Shown: one piece after another, positions 10,567 to 19,587 of the stretch
Numbering within the stretch: the first letter of the stretch is position 1
Layout of the letters: every line of letters begins with the position of its first letter
DNA from: CAIVAT01 sp964455285
GTDB taxonomy: Bacteria > Bacteroidota > Bacteroidia > Bacteroidales > FEN-979
Direction: 5' to 3'
Length of the DNA stretch: 64,000 nucleotides
Assembly (NCBI GenBank): GCA_964455285.1
Contig: CAYVVG010000006.1
Coordinates: 26,982 to 90,981 of the forward strand
The notes under the pieces: model-generated
Told to the model about the DNA's origin: nothing
What the model saw: only the letters and a program-made list of their open reading frames with translations
Database searches by the model: none
Program-made: the position numbers and the translations under genes

Positions 10567-11846
10567 TGGAGCAGCCGTTTTCTTCGAAAGCCTATCTCGA
10601 CATGGAGTTGCTGCGGTTCACCACCGCGGGCAGCGTCGACGACGGAAAGAGCACCCTGATCGGGCGGCTGCTGTACGACAGCAAGTCGATCTTCGAGGAC
10701 CAGCTCGACGCCGTCAAGCGCGCCAGCTTTCAGAAGGGCAGCGAACATATCAACCTGGCCCTCTTTACCGACGGACTGCGCGCCGAGCGGGAGCAGGGGA
10801 TCACCATCGACGTGGCCTACCGGTATTTCGCCACCCCGAAGCGGAAATTCATCATCGCCGATACCCCGGGCCACATCCAGTACACCCGGAACATGGTGAC
10901 CGGCGCCTCCACCGCCAACGCGGCACTCATTCTCATCGACGCCCGCAACGGGGTGATCGAACAAACCCACCGCCATACCTACATCGCCTCACTCCTTGGA
11001 ATTCCTCACATCATTGTCTGTATCAACAAGATGGACCTGATGGATTTCCGCGAGGAGGTTTACCTTCAGATCCGGGAAACGTTCAGTGAATTTGCCGGCA
11101 AGGTCTTCCCCGGCCGCGACGTACGGTTCATCCCCATCAGCGCCCTGAAGGGCGACAACGTGGTAAAACCCTCGGCGAACATGCCCTGGTACGATGGCGG
11201 CACCCTGCTTCACCTGCTCGAGACCATCCCCATCAGCCAGGACCATGACCTGGTCAACCCAAGGTTCCCGGTCCAGTACGTGATCCGTCCCGAATCGGAC
11301 GAATACCATGACTACCGCGGCTATGCGGGGTGCGTGGCCGGCGGCTATTTCCGGCCGGGCGATCCGGTGGTGGTGCTCCCCGCCGGGCTCGAAACCCGGA
11401 TCGTTTCGATCGACACGTTAACGGGGCCGCTGGAGGAGGCACACCCCCCGATGTCGGTGACGCTGACACTGGCCGACGACATCGACATCAGCCGCGGCGA
11501 CGTGATCGCGATGCCAGGGAACCTTCCGCTGCAAAGCCGCGAGATCAGCGCCATGATCTGCTGGATGAATCCCCGCCCCCTGAAGAAGGGCGGCCGTTAC
11601 GGACTCCGTCATACCACCCGCGACCTCCGCTGCATTGTGAGTGAGGTGGATCATGTGCTCGATATCACCACCCTGGAGAAGATCTCCGGTGACCGCGAGG
11701 TGAGGATGAACGATATCGCCCTGGTAAAAATCAGCGCTACCCGGCCCCTCTACCACGACCCTTACTCTGTCAACCGGATCACCGGAAGCCTGATCCTGAT
11801 CGACGAAGGCACCAACGAGACGGTGGCAGCCGGGATGATCGTCTGA
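10566..11846 (+). CDS. cysN: Sulfate adenylyltransferase subunit 1 (GTPase)
   Basis: CysN is the elongation-factor-like GTPase that drives APS synthesis by CysD. The start is the ATG overlapping the cysD TGA stop; the open frame continues upstream but that part is only a shadow of cysD. The 426-residue product carries GSVDDGKST (G1, residues 22-30), DTPGH (G3) and NKMD (G4), then EF-Tu-like beta-barrel domains. There is no fused APS kinase (CysC) domain, and neither cysC nor cysH follows. Whether APS here feeds sulfate assimilation or sulfation of a polymer cannot be told from this window. Confidence 0.95.
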   Translation: MEQPFSSKAYLDMELLRFTTAGSVDDGKSTLIGRLLYDSKSIFEDQLDAVKRASFQKGSEHINLALFTDGLRAEREQGITIDVAYRYFATPKRKFIIADTPGHIQYTRNMVTGASTANAALILIDARNGVIEQTHRHTYIASLLGIPHIIVCINKMDLMDFREEVYLQIRETFSEFAGKVFPGRDVRFIPISALKGDNVVKPSANMPWYDGGTLLHLLETIPISQDHDLVNPRFPVQYVIRPESDEYHDYRGYAGCVAGGYFRPGDPVVVLPAGLETRIVSIDTLTGPLEEAHPPMSVTLTLADDIDISRGDVIAMPGNLPLQSREISAMICWMNPRPLKKGGRYGLRHTTRDLRCIVSEVDHVLDITTLEKISGDREVRMNDIALVKISATRPLYHDPYSVNRITGSLILIDEGTNETVAAGMIV

Positions 11847-11925
11847 CCGACCGTTCTTTGCTACAATAAAAAGGCGGTATTTCAGTTAATGTAACGTACC
11901 ATTCCTTCTTCACCAAAACGCCGTC

Positions 11926-14292
11926 ATGAATAATTTTCGTTCCCTCCTCCTCCTCTTCCTGCTGATCCTGGCCGCAACCCCCGGGGCCCTCCCGCAGCAG
12001 GTGGCCATCGGCCAGTGGCGCGACGAACTTCCCTATGCCCTCGTCAACTGCGTGGCCGATGCGGGCAACCGGATCTATGCCTCCACCCCTTACGCGGTGT
12101 TTTACGTCGACCGGGATGATAACAGCGTATCGCGGATCACCAAGATCAACGGACTCTCCGACATCGGGATCCGTTGCATCCGCTACAATGCCGAATACCA
12201 GACGCTGGTGATCGCTTATACCAACGCCAACATCGACCTGATCCGCAACAACACAGTCATCAACATCTCCGACATCAAACGCAAGACGATCGGAAACAAG
12301 ACCATCAACGATGTCTGGTTCATCGGCAAAGACGCCTATCTCTCCTGCGGATTCGGCATCGTGGTGCTCGACCTGGTGAAGGAGGAGATCCACGACACTT
12401 ATTACATCGGCAGGAACGGAAGCCAGGTGAATGTGCTCTCGCTCGTGAAAAACACCGGCGACACCCTGTTCGCCGCCACGGAAAAAGGGATCTACCGGGC
12501 CCCTGCCGGCGATCCCAACTTGTCGAATTTCGCCACCTGGGTGCGCGACACCCGGATGGACACCAACGCCTCCTACACCACGGCCACGCTCTTTGCCGGT
12601 CGGGTGTTCGTGAATAAAAGAAAAGAGCCGTCACAGAGCGACACCCTTTACTCCTATTCCGGAGGTCGCTGGCAACGGTTCTCGCTGAATCCCGGGCAGC
12701 CTGTCAGGAACCTCGCTGCAACGGACGACTACCTGGTCATTGCCGCCAACAACCATGTATGGGCCTACGGGAATAACCTCGAGTTGCATGCCAACGTATG
12801 GGGAGCCGCTTATCCCCTTTACGGCATTCCCGATCATACCGGGCTGATGTGGGTGGGCGACACCTACAGCGGCCTGGTCAGCTTCCAGCCGTCCAACGGG
12901 GTGATCACCCGCTTTAACCTGGGAGGGCCTTCCACGGCCTCCGCTTTCAGCATGACCGGGTTCGGAAACGATATCTACATCGCCCCGGGCGGCCGTAACT
13001 CTTCCTACGGCCCCACCTATACCCGGCCCCAGGTATATCACTTCAACAATACCTCCTGGTTCAATGTCGAATCGTACAAGAACCCCGTGCTGAACCAGAC
13101 CTACGACGTGGTGTCGGTCGCGGTCGATCCCTCCGATCCCAAACGCATCTGGGCGGGCACTTTCGGCAAAGGGGTGGTCGAGATCTACAACGACTCCGCC
13201 GTAAAGCGTTACACTTACGGCAACAGCTCGCTGCGCAACTATTCAGGATCCGACACCTCCGACATCCGGGTGGGGGGAGTGGCCACCGATCCCGACGGGA
13301 ACCTGTGGGTGGTATGTTCCTTCAACAACCAGTGCCTGCATATGAAACGCGGCAGCCAGTGGATCCCGTTTTCGATCCCCGTCGAGATCGACATGGGGCA
13401 ACTGCTCATCGACCGTCACGGCCAGAAGTGGGTGCAACTCCGCTACGGAACCATGAACGCCAACCCGCTGCTCGTGTTCACCGATAACGGCACCCCCCTG
13501 AATACGGCCGACGACCATTACCGGCTGCTGAATTCCAACGCCGGGAACGGGAATATCCCGGGCACCACGCTGAATGCCATGGCCGAAGATAAGAACGGCG
13601 AAATATGGATCGGCACCGACGACGGCATCGCCGTATTCTATACACCGGAAAATGTCTTCACCGGCCAGGCATTCGATGCACAGCAGATCCTCGTCACCCA
13701 GGGAAGCAACGTCGAATACCTGCTGAGCGGGGAGACGGTAACCGCCATCGCCGTCGATGGCGCCAACCAGAAATGGGTCGGTACCGACCGGGGAGGGGTT
13801 TACCTTTTCTCCGAAGACGGTACGAAAGAGATCTTCCATTTCACGGCCGACGACAGCCCCCTGCTGTCGGACCGCATCACCTGCATCGCCCTTAACCAGG
13901 ATGGGAACGTTTTCTTCGGCACCGACAACGGCGTCATCTCCTTCCGGGCCTCTGCCTCCTCAGGGGGGGAATCCAACACCGGTGTCTATGCCTTTCCCAA
14001 CCCGGTGAAGGAGGACTACGAAGGATTCATCGCCGTCAAGGGCCTGGTCGAGAACGCTTCGGTGCGCATTACCGACATCAACGGCACGCTGGTCTTCGCC
14101 GGCCATGCAGGCACACCAACCGTCGAATCGCTGGGGGGAAAGATGACCGAAACAGGCGTTTACGGCGGCCAGGTGGTATGGAACGGCCGGAACTTCGACG
14201 GCAGGAAGGCCGGGACCGGTGTTTACCTGGTCTTCTCGGCCGACGGGAACGGCAACGAGAAACTGGTCACCAAGATCCTCATCATCCGCTGA
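11926..14292 (+). CDS. porZ: PorZ-like T9SS propeller protein
   Basis: In Porphyromonas, PorZ belongs to the cell-surface attachment complex of the type IX secretion system, which moves cargo onto anionic lipopolysaccharide. This 788-residue protein has a signal peptide (about residues 1-25, ending LPQQ). Two propeller-type regions follow, with repeats such as NLWVVCSFN, EIWIGTDDGIAVF and KWVGTDRGGVYLF. It ends in a T9SS-type sorting domain (FPNPVKEDYEGF... to KILIIR), as PorZ itself does. Length, N-terminal sequence style and the recO gene directly behind it fit PorZ. A plain two-component-type propeller protein is the alternative. Confidence 0.75.
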   Translation: MNNFRSLLLLFLLILAATPGALPQQVAIGQWRDELPYALVNCVADAGNRIYASTPYAVFYVDRDDNSVSRITKINGLSDIGIRCIRYNAEYQTLVIAYTNANIDLIRNNTVINISDIKRKTIGNKTINDVWFIGKDAYLSCGFGIVVLDLVKEEIHDTYYIGRNGSQVNVLSLVKNTGDTLFAATEKGIYRAPAGDPNLSNFATWVRDTRMDTNASYTTATLFAGRVFVNKRKEPSQSDTLYSYSGGRWQRFSLNPGQPVRNLAATDDYLVIAANNHVWAYGNNLELHANVWGAAYPLYGIPDHTGLMWVGDTYSGLVSFQPSNGVITRFNLGGPSTASAFSMTGFGNDIYIAPGGRNSSYGPTYTRPQVYHFNNTSWFNVESYKNPVLNQTYDVVSVAVDPSDPKRIWAGTFGKGVVEIYNDSAVKRYTYGNSSLRNYSGSDTSDIRVGGVATDPDGNLWVVCSFNNQCLHMKRGSQWIPFSIPVEIDMGQLLIDRHGQKWVQLRYGTMNANPLLVFTDNGTPLNTADDHYRLLNSNAGNGNIPGTTLNAMAEDKNGEIWIGTDDGIAVFYTPENVFTGQAFDAQQILVTQGSNVEYLLSGETVTAIAVDGANQKWVGTDRGGVYLFSEDGTKEIFHFTADDSPLLSDRITCIALNQDGNVFFGTDNGVISFRASASSGGESNTGVYAFPNPVKEDYEGFIAVKGLVENASVRITDINGTLVFAGHAGTPTVESLGGKMTETGVYGGQVVWNGRNFDGRKAGTGVYLVFSADGNGNEKLVTKILIIR

Positions 14293-15002
14293 TGCTTCAC
14301 GCCACCCGCGGCATCGTTTTTCATTCGATCAAGTATTCCGAGACCAGTGTCATTGTTAAGATCTATACCGAATCGTTCGGCATCCGGTCTTACCTGGTCA
14401 AGGGAGCCCGGAACCCCCGGGCAAAGATCCGGGCAGCCATTTTTCAGCCGCTGACACTGCTGGAGGCGGTCGTTTACGAAAAGGAAAGAGCCTCGCTGCA
14501 GTCGATCAAAGAGGTCCGCATCGCGCATCCCTACCGATCCCTGCCTTTCGACATCCGGAAAAGTTCCGTGGCCCTGTTCATTAACGAGCTGGCATCCAAA
14601 GCGATACGTGAGGAAGAATCCAATCCGGGCCTTTTCGCTTTTCTCTGGGAATCCTGCACGGACCTCGACAGTACAGAGGAAAGCGTGGCGGTATACCCGC
14701 TGACCTTTGCCGTGAGACTGATGAAACCCCTCGGCATCCTCCCCCGCAACAACCATTCGGAGAACACTCCCTTTTTCGATCTCCGCGAAGGGTTCTTCCT
14801 CCCCTCCCCTCCTTCCCATCCGCAGTACCTCAACCGCGAAACCAGTGCGCAGTTTTCCAACCTGCTGACAACCGGCGACCGGCAACTTTCCGCTCCCTCC
14901 CGCTCCCACCTCCTCGACATCATCCTCCAATACTACCAGCTCCATCTTACCGGTTTCGGCGTGATGCAGTCGCACCACATCCTCAGGGAAGTTCTGGCCT
15001 AA
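14292..15002 (+). CDS. recO: DNA repair protein RecO
   Basis: RecO helps load RecA onto single-stranded DNA coated by SSB in the RecFOR pathway. The 236-residue product begins with an OB-fold: the RGIVFHSIKYSETSVIVKIYTESFG segment gives the family-typical start. A helical domain follows. The zinc-finger cysteines of many RecO proteins are not evident, as in other Bacteroidota versions. The ATG shares one base with the stop of the preceding porZ-like gene, so the two are translationally coupled. A frame extending upstream of this ATG is a shadow of porZ. Confidence 0.88.
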   Translation: MLHATRGIVFHSIKYSETSVIVKIYTESFGIRSYLVKGARNPRAKIRAAIFQPLTLLEAVVYEKERASLQSIKEVRIAHPYRSLPFDIRKSSVALFINELASKAIREEESNPGLFAFLWESCTDLDSTEESVAVYPLTFAVRLMKPLGILPRNNHSENTPFFDLREGFFLPSPPSHPQYLNRETSAQFSNLLTTGDRQLSAPSRSHLLDIILQYYQLHLTGFGVMQSHHILREVLA

Positions 15003-15007
15003 ATCGC

Positions 15008-15015
15008 TATCTTTG
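15008..15015 (+). promoter_or_regulatory. lysS promoter -7 element
   Basis: TATCTTTG fits the TAnnTTTG consensus, 16 bp before the lysS ATG. The message would therefore have a very short leader. Confidence 0.65.
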
Positions 15016-15031
15016 CCGAAAATTTGGCAAC

Positions 15032-16561
15032 ATGGCGACAGGACTCAGCGAGCAGGAACAGATCCGCCGCAACTCCCTTTCCGAACTGATCCACCTGGGC
15101 ATCAACCCCTATCCCCCCGACACCTTCCCGGTAAACGCGAAGGCCGCCGATATCAAGGCCCGGTTCCCCGGCGACAACACGCTTTTCCAGGAGGCCTCCC
15201 TGGCCGGACGCATCATGAGCCGCCGCATCATGGGAGCCGCCTCGTTTGTCGAACTCCAGGACGAAAGCGGGCGCATCCAGCTCTATGTCAAGCGCGACGA
15301 CATCTGCCCTGGCGAAGACAAGACCCTCTACAACACCGTCTTCAAGAAACTGCTCGACATCGGCGATATCGTCGCGGTTGCCGGGTTCGTATTCGTCACC
15401 CAGATGGGAGAGATCACGCTCCACGTGAAGTCGCTCAAACTTCTGGCCAAGTCGCTGCGGCCACTGCCCATCGTCAAGGAGAAGGAAGATACCGTATTCG
15501 ACGCTTACACCGACCCTGAACTCCGCTACCGCCAGCGTTACGTCGATCTCATCGTCAACCCTTCGGTTCGGGAGGTCTTCGTCAAACGCAACCGCCTTAT
15601 CAACTCCATGCGGAGCTTCCTCGACGCCCGCGCCTACCTCGAAGTCGAAACCCCGGTGCTGCAACCCCTCTATGGCGGCGCCGCAGCCCGGCCCTTCAAG
15701 ACCCATCACAACACCCTCGACATGACGCTTTACCTGCGCATCGCCAACGAGCTGTACCTGAAGCGGCTGATCGTGGGCGGGTACGACGGGGTGTACGAAT
15801 TCTCGAAAGATTTCCGCAACGAGGGCATGGATCGCTTCCACAACCCCGAGTTCACCCAGATGGAACTCTATGTGGCTTTCAAGGACTATGAATGGATGAT
15901 GGACCTGGTGGAGGAGATGGTGGAAAAGATCGCGATCGATCTCCACGGCACCACCGGGGTGAAAATGGGCCAGCACATCATCGACTTCCGCCGGCCGTGG
16001 AAACGCTATACCATGTACGAGGTGATCCGCGAATTCACCGGGACCGACATCGACGGCATGAGCGAGGAGGAACTGGTGAAGACTGCCCTGCAGCTCGAAG
16101 TGCCCATCGACCGCACGATGGCCAAGGGGAAGATCATCGACCAGATCTTCGGGGAAAAGTGTGAACCTTTCCTCATCCAGCCGACATTCATCACCGATTA
16201 CCCGGTGGAGATGTCGCCCTTGGCCAAGAAACACCGCAGCAAGCCCGGACTGGTGGAGCGTTTTGAGGCAATATGCAACGGAAAGGAGCTCTGCAATGCC
16301 TTCTCCGAGCTGAACGACCCGCTCGACCAGCGCGAACGCTTCGAAGCTCAGCTGGAATTAGGGAAGCGCGGCGACGATGAATCGATGGTGCTCGACGAGG
16401 ATTTCCTGCGGGCCCTCGAATTCGGCATGCCCCCTACTGCCGGGCTCGGTATCGGCATCGACCGCCTTACCATGATCATGACCGACTCCGCCTCCATCCA
16501 GGATGTACTGTTCTTCCCCCAGATGCGGCCGGAAAGGACAAGTGGCGAGCTAGAGAAATAG
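15032..16561 (+). CDS. lysS: Lysyl-tRNA synthetase, class II
   Basis: The 509-residue class II enzyme charges tRNA-Lys. It has an N-terminal OB-fold anticodon-binding domain (about residues 60-160). Motif 1 follows in the RSFLDARAYLEVETPVL segment, then motif 2 (FRNEGMDRFHNPEFT) and motif 3 (GLGIGIDRLTMIMTDS). The insert GGAAARPFKTHHN and the following IANELYLKRL are typical of LysS. Its own promoter overlaps the recO stop region. The gene is complete and of normal length. Confidence 0.96.
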   Translation: MATGLSEQEQIRRNSLSELIHLGINPYPPDTFPVNAKAADIKARFPGDNTLFQEASLAGRIMSRRIMGAASFVELQDESGRIQLYVKRDDICPGEDKTLYNTVFKKLLDIGDIVAVAGFVFVTQMGEITLHVKSLKLLAKSLRPLPIVKEKEDTVFDAYTDPELRYRQRYVDLIVNPSVREVFVKRNRLINSMRSFLDARAYLEVETPVLQPLYGGAAARPFKTHHNTLDMTLYLRIANELYLKRLIVGGYDGVYEFSKDFRNEGMDRFHNPEFTQMELYVAFKDYEWMMDLVEEMVEKIAIDLHGTTGVKMGQHIIDFRRPWKRYTMYEVIREFTGTDIDGMSEEELVKTALQLEVPIDRTMAKGKIIDQIFGEKCEPFLIQPTFITDYPVEMSPLAKKHRSKPGLVERFEAICNGKELCNAFSELNDPLDQRERFEAQLELGKRGDDESMVLDEDFLRALEFGMPPTAGLGIGIDRLTMIMTDSASIQDVLFFPQMRPERTSGELEK

Positions 16562-16574
16562 CGAAATAGCAAAA

Positions 16575-18608
16575 TTAATTAATCTTTAGAAGCCTGGTTG
16601 TTTCCGTGCGGTCTTCGGTGACCATGCGGCACAGGTAGATTCCGGCGGGAAGAAGCTTCCCGTTATCCCCGGCGCCGCTCCAAACGACAGAATGTTTCCC
16701 CGGCTCCCGGGTTTCCGAAACCAGGGTCCTGACCCGGATCCCCCGGCCATCGTAAATCTCCAGCAGGACTTTTCCACGGTTCTCCGGTTCGAACGACAGC
16801 GTCGTTTCCGTACGGAAAGGATTGGGATGGACGGATAACACGGCACTCCGCTGAAGTTCGGCCACCTTGCCCAGCAAATCCTGATTGATCATGATGACTA
16901 CATGGAACGCCCCCGAATCGGTGGTGACCCGCATGCTGTCGGTCACGTAAACCACTGCCTGGTTCACCGGAAGCGCCATCCTCACCCGTACAGCCACGCT
17001 GTCGCCGGCGGCAACGGCAACGGGAACCGCTGACGATATCGAATCGACATACCAGGGATAGGTATTCCCCCACATCTGCACCACGTTTAGCGAAACCGGG
17101 TCGGCCAGATAATTATGCAACTGGGTGATTTTCCCGGTCATAACGTCATCAATTGTCGTAAACCACAGCGTGTCGGGAACCGGCGTGAGGTTGGTGTAGA
17201 TGGTCTCGAAGGTGAAGGGATCTGCGCTGCCGGTGAAGGGAGCGTTCGCGTGCCGTCCCGATGCGTCGGCGGCGGTCAGGTAATAGTTCACCGTACTGCC
17301 GCCGGATTGTCTCGGGATAACCCCCGAATAGTTGTCCCCGGTGGTGTTGGCCATGCCTGCCGTCAGCCACGGACCGCCGTTCACCCGGTAATGGATCCAC
17401 ACCGAATCGGCCAGGACCGGCTGGTGGCTGCTGGCAATGATCTCCGCAAGGATCGCATAATCCTCCTCAGCAGGATGGTTTCCGAAGAGAGGGCGGTGCA
17501 CGATCTGGAGCAAACCGATGTCGGAGACCCCCATCACGCGGCAGTGAAGGGCGTCGGTGGAGAGCCAGGGAGTGCCGGGATTACCCAGGAAACCGAACAC
17601 CTGGTATCCGGGCATCGCGGCTGCATACACCGCTTTTGCACTGTCGTCCCAGGGTGAATTCATGATGGGTACCAGCACTTTGTCGTTAAGGATCACCGAG
17701 TTGGTGTAAGGCTGATCCTGCGGGGTCTTGACCCGGAATACCCGGTATGGATACCCGTATGCGCAGATCTGCGAAGCCCAGTAGGCGGCGGCATTTTCCA
17801 GTGGTGTATATTCAGGATCGGTGGGTAAAGTTTGCCGGATCAGGATCTTATCGGGAGCCAGGAATTTCCCCCAGCAATCGATATGGTCGATGCTCGACTG
17901 GGTGTTGGGATCCGGAACGACCTGGAAATTCGTGATGCCCAGGTAATCTTCCATCCGCTCGTCGATCTGCGCAGCGGTGAGGGTCGGATTTTCGACCCAT
18001 ACCAGGTCGGTGGATGCAGAGTTTCCGAATCCGTCGGTCATGTAGTCGCCGCCGGTCGAGATGACGTTCATCCCGAACCAGGGGATGCCCAGCATCTCGG
18101 CGAACTTCTTGGGGATCTCGTCGTCGTTGGGCCGCGGGCGGTTGTAAGGGAAATCGACAATGCCGATCTGCCTGGCGCTGTCCGATTCGAACCAGGGACC
18201 GTAATCGCGGGTCCAGTAACTGTCGGTCGGGGCGATCAGGAAGTTGCAGTGGCTGGTGTCGACCCCGTTGCTGATGTACTGGTTGAGCACCGTGTTCTGC
18301 TGGGTGGCGTTGGCAACGATGGTGGTGACCGTCACATCCTTTGCCATCTCCTTGATGAGCGATAACGGGATGCCGAAGGGATAGCGTACAAGCGCACCCT
18401 GCATCCGGTCGAATTCGGCTACGTTGCGTACCGGGCCCGCGGGCGGATCGGTTTCAACGAACCCGCGGCCGATGAGGTGGCGCCTCGACCACTCTTCCGG
18501 GGTCCATTCGTGCCTCAATGGCGGGTTGTCGCCGGCAGGTTGCTCCTGCGCGCAGGTTGCGGCTGACAGAAGGATAAACAGGGATAGCAGGGTGTAGATA
18601 CGGTTCAT
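16575..18608 (-). CDS. Secreted protein-arginine deiminase (PPAD-like) with T9SS tail
   Basis: The 677-residue protein has a signal peptide (ends TCAQ), a deiminase fold, an Ig-like domain, a further beta domain and a T9SS sorting domain (HPNPFRTETTLSF... to RLLKIN). The closest family recognised is the peptidylarginine deiminase of Porphyromonas gingivalis, which converts arginine residues to citrulline. The catalytic set is complete: Asp135 (WTRDYG), His242 and Asp244 (IDHIDCW), Asn303 (YTNS) and Cys356 (DALHC). Arg157 and Arg159 (NRPRP) match the residues that hold a C-terminal arginine carboxylate in that enzyme. It is probably exported and placed on the cell surface. Agmatine deiminase is less likely, given the export signals. 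The substrate is unknown. Confidence 0.85.
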   Translation of the reverse strand: MNRIYTLLSLFILLSAATCAQEQPAGDNPPLRHEWTPEEWSRRHLIGRGFVETDPPAGPVRNVAEFDRMQGALVRYPFGIPLSLIKEMAKDVTVTTIVANATQQNTVLNQYISNGVDTSHCNFLIAPTDSYWTRDYGPWFESDSARQIGIVDFPYNRPRPNDDEIPKKFAEMLGIPWFGMNVISTGGDYMTDGFGNSASTDLVWVENPTLTAAQIDERMEDYLGITNFQVVPDPNTQSSIDHIDCWGKFLAPDKILIRQTLPTDPEYTPLENAAAYWASQICAYGYPYRVFRVKTPQDQPYTNSVILNDKVLVPIMNSPWDDSAKAVYAAAMPGYQVFGFLGNPGTPWLSTDALHCRVMGVSDIGLLQIVHRPLFGNHPAEEDYAILAEIIASSHQPVLADSVWIHYRVNGGPWLTAGMANTTGDNYSGVIPRQSGGSTVNYYLTAADASGRHANAPFTGSADPFTFETIYTNLTPVPDTLWFTTIDDVMTGKITQLHNYLADPVSLNVVQMWGNTYPWYVDSISSAVPVAVAAGDSVAVRVRMALPVNQAVVYVTDSMRVTTDSGAFHVVIMINQDLLGKVAELQRSAVLSVHPNPFRTETTLSFEPENRGKVLLEIYDGRGIRVRTLVSETREPGKHSVVWSGAGDNGKLLPAGIYLCRMVTEDRTETTRLLKIN

Positions 18609-18627
18609 GGGAGTTCATTTGATAACA

Positions 18628-18635
18628 CAAAATTA
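18628..18635 (-). promoter_or_regulatory. -7 element of the deiminase gene
   Basis: The minus strand reads TAATTTTG, matching TAnnTTTG, 20 bp before the deiminase ATG. The promoter of the divergent CDF gene lies 36 bp away. Confidence 0.55.
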
Positions 18636-18670
18636 ACACTTTCACCGTCAGCGGCTACAATTAACTTCTT

Positions 18671-18678
18671 TACCTTTG
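18671..18678 (+). promoter_or_regulatory. -7 element of the CDF gene, directly before its start codon
   Basis: TACCTTTG fits the consensus and ends only 6 bp before the GTG at 18685. Since transcription begins about this far downstream of the -7 element, the message would have essentially no leader. A TTG codon inside the element cannot be the start. Confidence 0.6.
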
Positions 18679-18684
18679 GTCCCC

Positions 18685-19539
18685 GTGAACCAGAAAATCC
18701 GCACGGCCCGGCTTTCCATTCTCTCCAACACCTTGTTGATCGCGATGAAGGTGACGGTTGGATTGTTTTCCGGCTCCGTTTCCGTCCTTTCCGAAGCCAT
18801 TCACTCGGCCATGGACCTGGTGGCCTCGGTAGTTGCCTGGTTATCGGTCAGGATCTCCGACACCCCGGCCGATGCGCAACATCCTTACGGGCATGGAAAA
18901 TTCGAGAACATCTCGGGGGTGATTGAGGCCCTGCTCATTTTCGTGGCTGCTTTCTGGATCATCTTCGAAGCGGTGAAAAAGATCATCCACCCCGCCCCGG
19001 TCGAGTTCATCGGGTATGGTTTCCTGGTCATGATGATCAGCGCCGGGGTGAACCTCCTGGTTTCGCGCAGGCTTTACCGGGTGGCCAAAGAGACCGACTC
19101 GGTGGCGCTCGAAGCCGACGCCCTGCACCTGAAAACCGATGTCTATACCTCGGTGGGGGTCGCAACCGGTCTCCTGCTGATGTACTTTTCGGGGATCCAC
19201 CTCTTCGACCCCATCGTCGCCATCCTGGTGGCGGTGATGATCCTCAGGGAGTCGTACGAATTATTTTCACGGGCTTACGAACCCCTGCTCGACAAGTCGT
19301 TGCCGGCGCAAGAGGTGGAACGGATCGCGGCCATCATCCGCCTCCATTGTGCCCACGGGATCAGTTTCCACGGTTTGAGAACCCGTAAAGCAGGGAATTA
19401 CAAGTACGTCGATTTTCACCTGAACCTCGATCCGGAGATGAGGGTGAGGGAGGCACACGAGATCTGCGACCGCATCGAAGAGGATATCCGTCGCGAATTC
19501 GCCACCACCGAGGTGACCATCCATGTGGAAGACTTTTAA
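18685..19539 (+). CDS. Cation diffusion facilitator (metal exporter)
   Basis: The 284-residue inner-membrane antiporter exports divalent metals (Zn, Fe, Mn or Cd) in exchange for protons. It has six predicted membrane segments. The metal-site motif of helix 2 is HSAMD and that of helix 5 is DALHLKTD, as in the FieF/MamM-like group. A cytoplasmic C-terminal domain ends in a histidine-bearing TIHVEDF. The GTG at 18685 is chosen because a further-upstream TTG lies within the promoter. It is the first of three CDF genes in this window and the only one with the standard length and C-terminal domain. Confidence 0.88.
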   Translation: MNQKIRTARLSILSNTLLIAMKVTVGLFSGSVSVLSEAIHSAMDLVASVVAWLSVRISDTPADAQHPYGHGKFENISGVIEALLIFVAAFWIIFEAVKKIIHPAPVEFIGYGFLVMMISAGVNLLVSRRLYRVAKETDSVALEADALHLKTDVYTSVGVATGLLLMYFSGIHLFDPIVAILVAVMILRESYELFSRAYEPLLDKSLPAQEVERIAAIIRLHCAHGISFHGLRTRKAGNYKYVDFHLNLDPEMRVREAHEICDRIEEDIRREFATTEVTIHVEDF

Positions 19540-19550
19540 AATAAAAAGCC

Positions 19551-19558
19551 TACTTTTG
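19551..19558 (+). promoter_or_regulatory. -7 element of the transglycosylase gene
   Basis: TACTTTTG matches TAnnTTTG, 29 bp before the ATG at 19588. Confidence 0.6.
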
Positions 19559-19587
19559 CAGTTATCCTATTCATCCATCGTTAAAAA

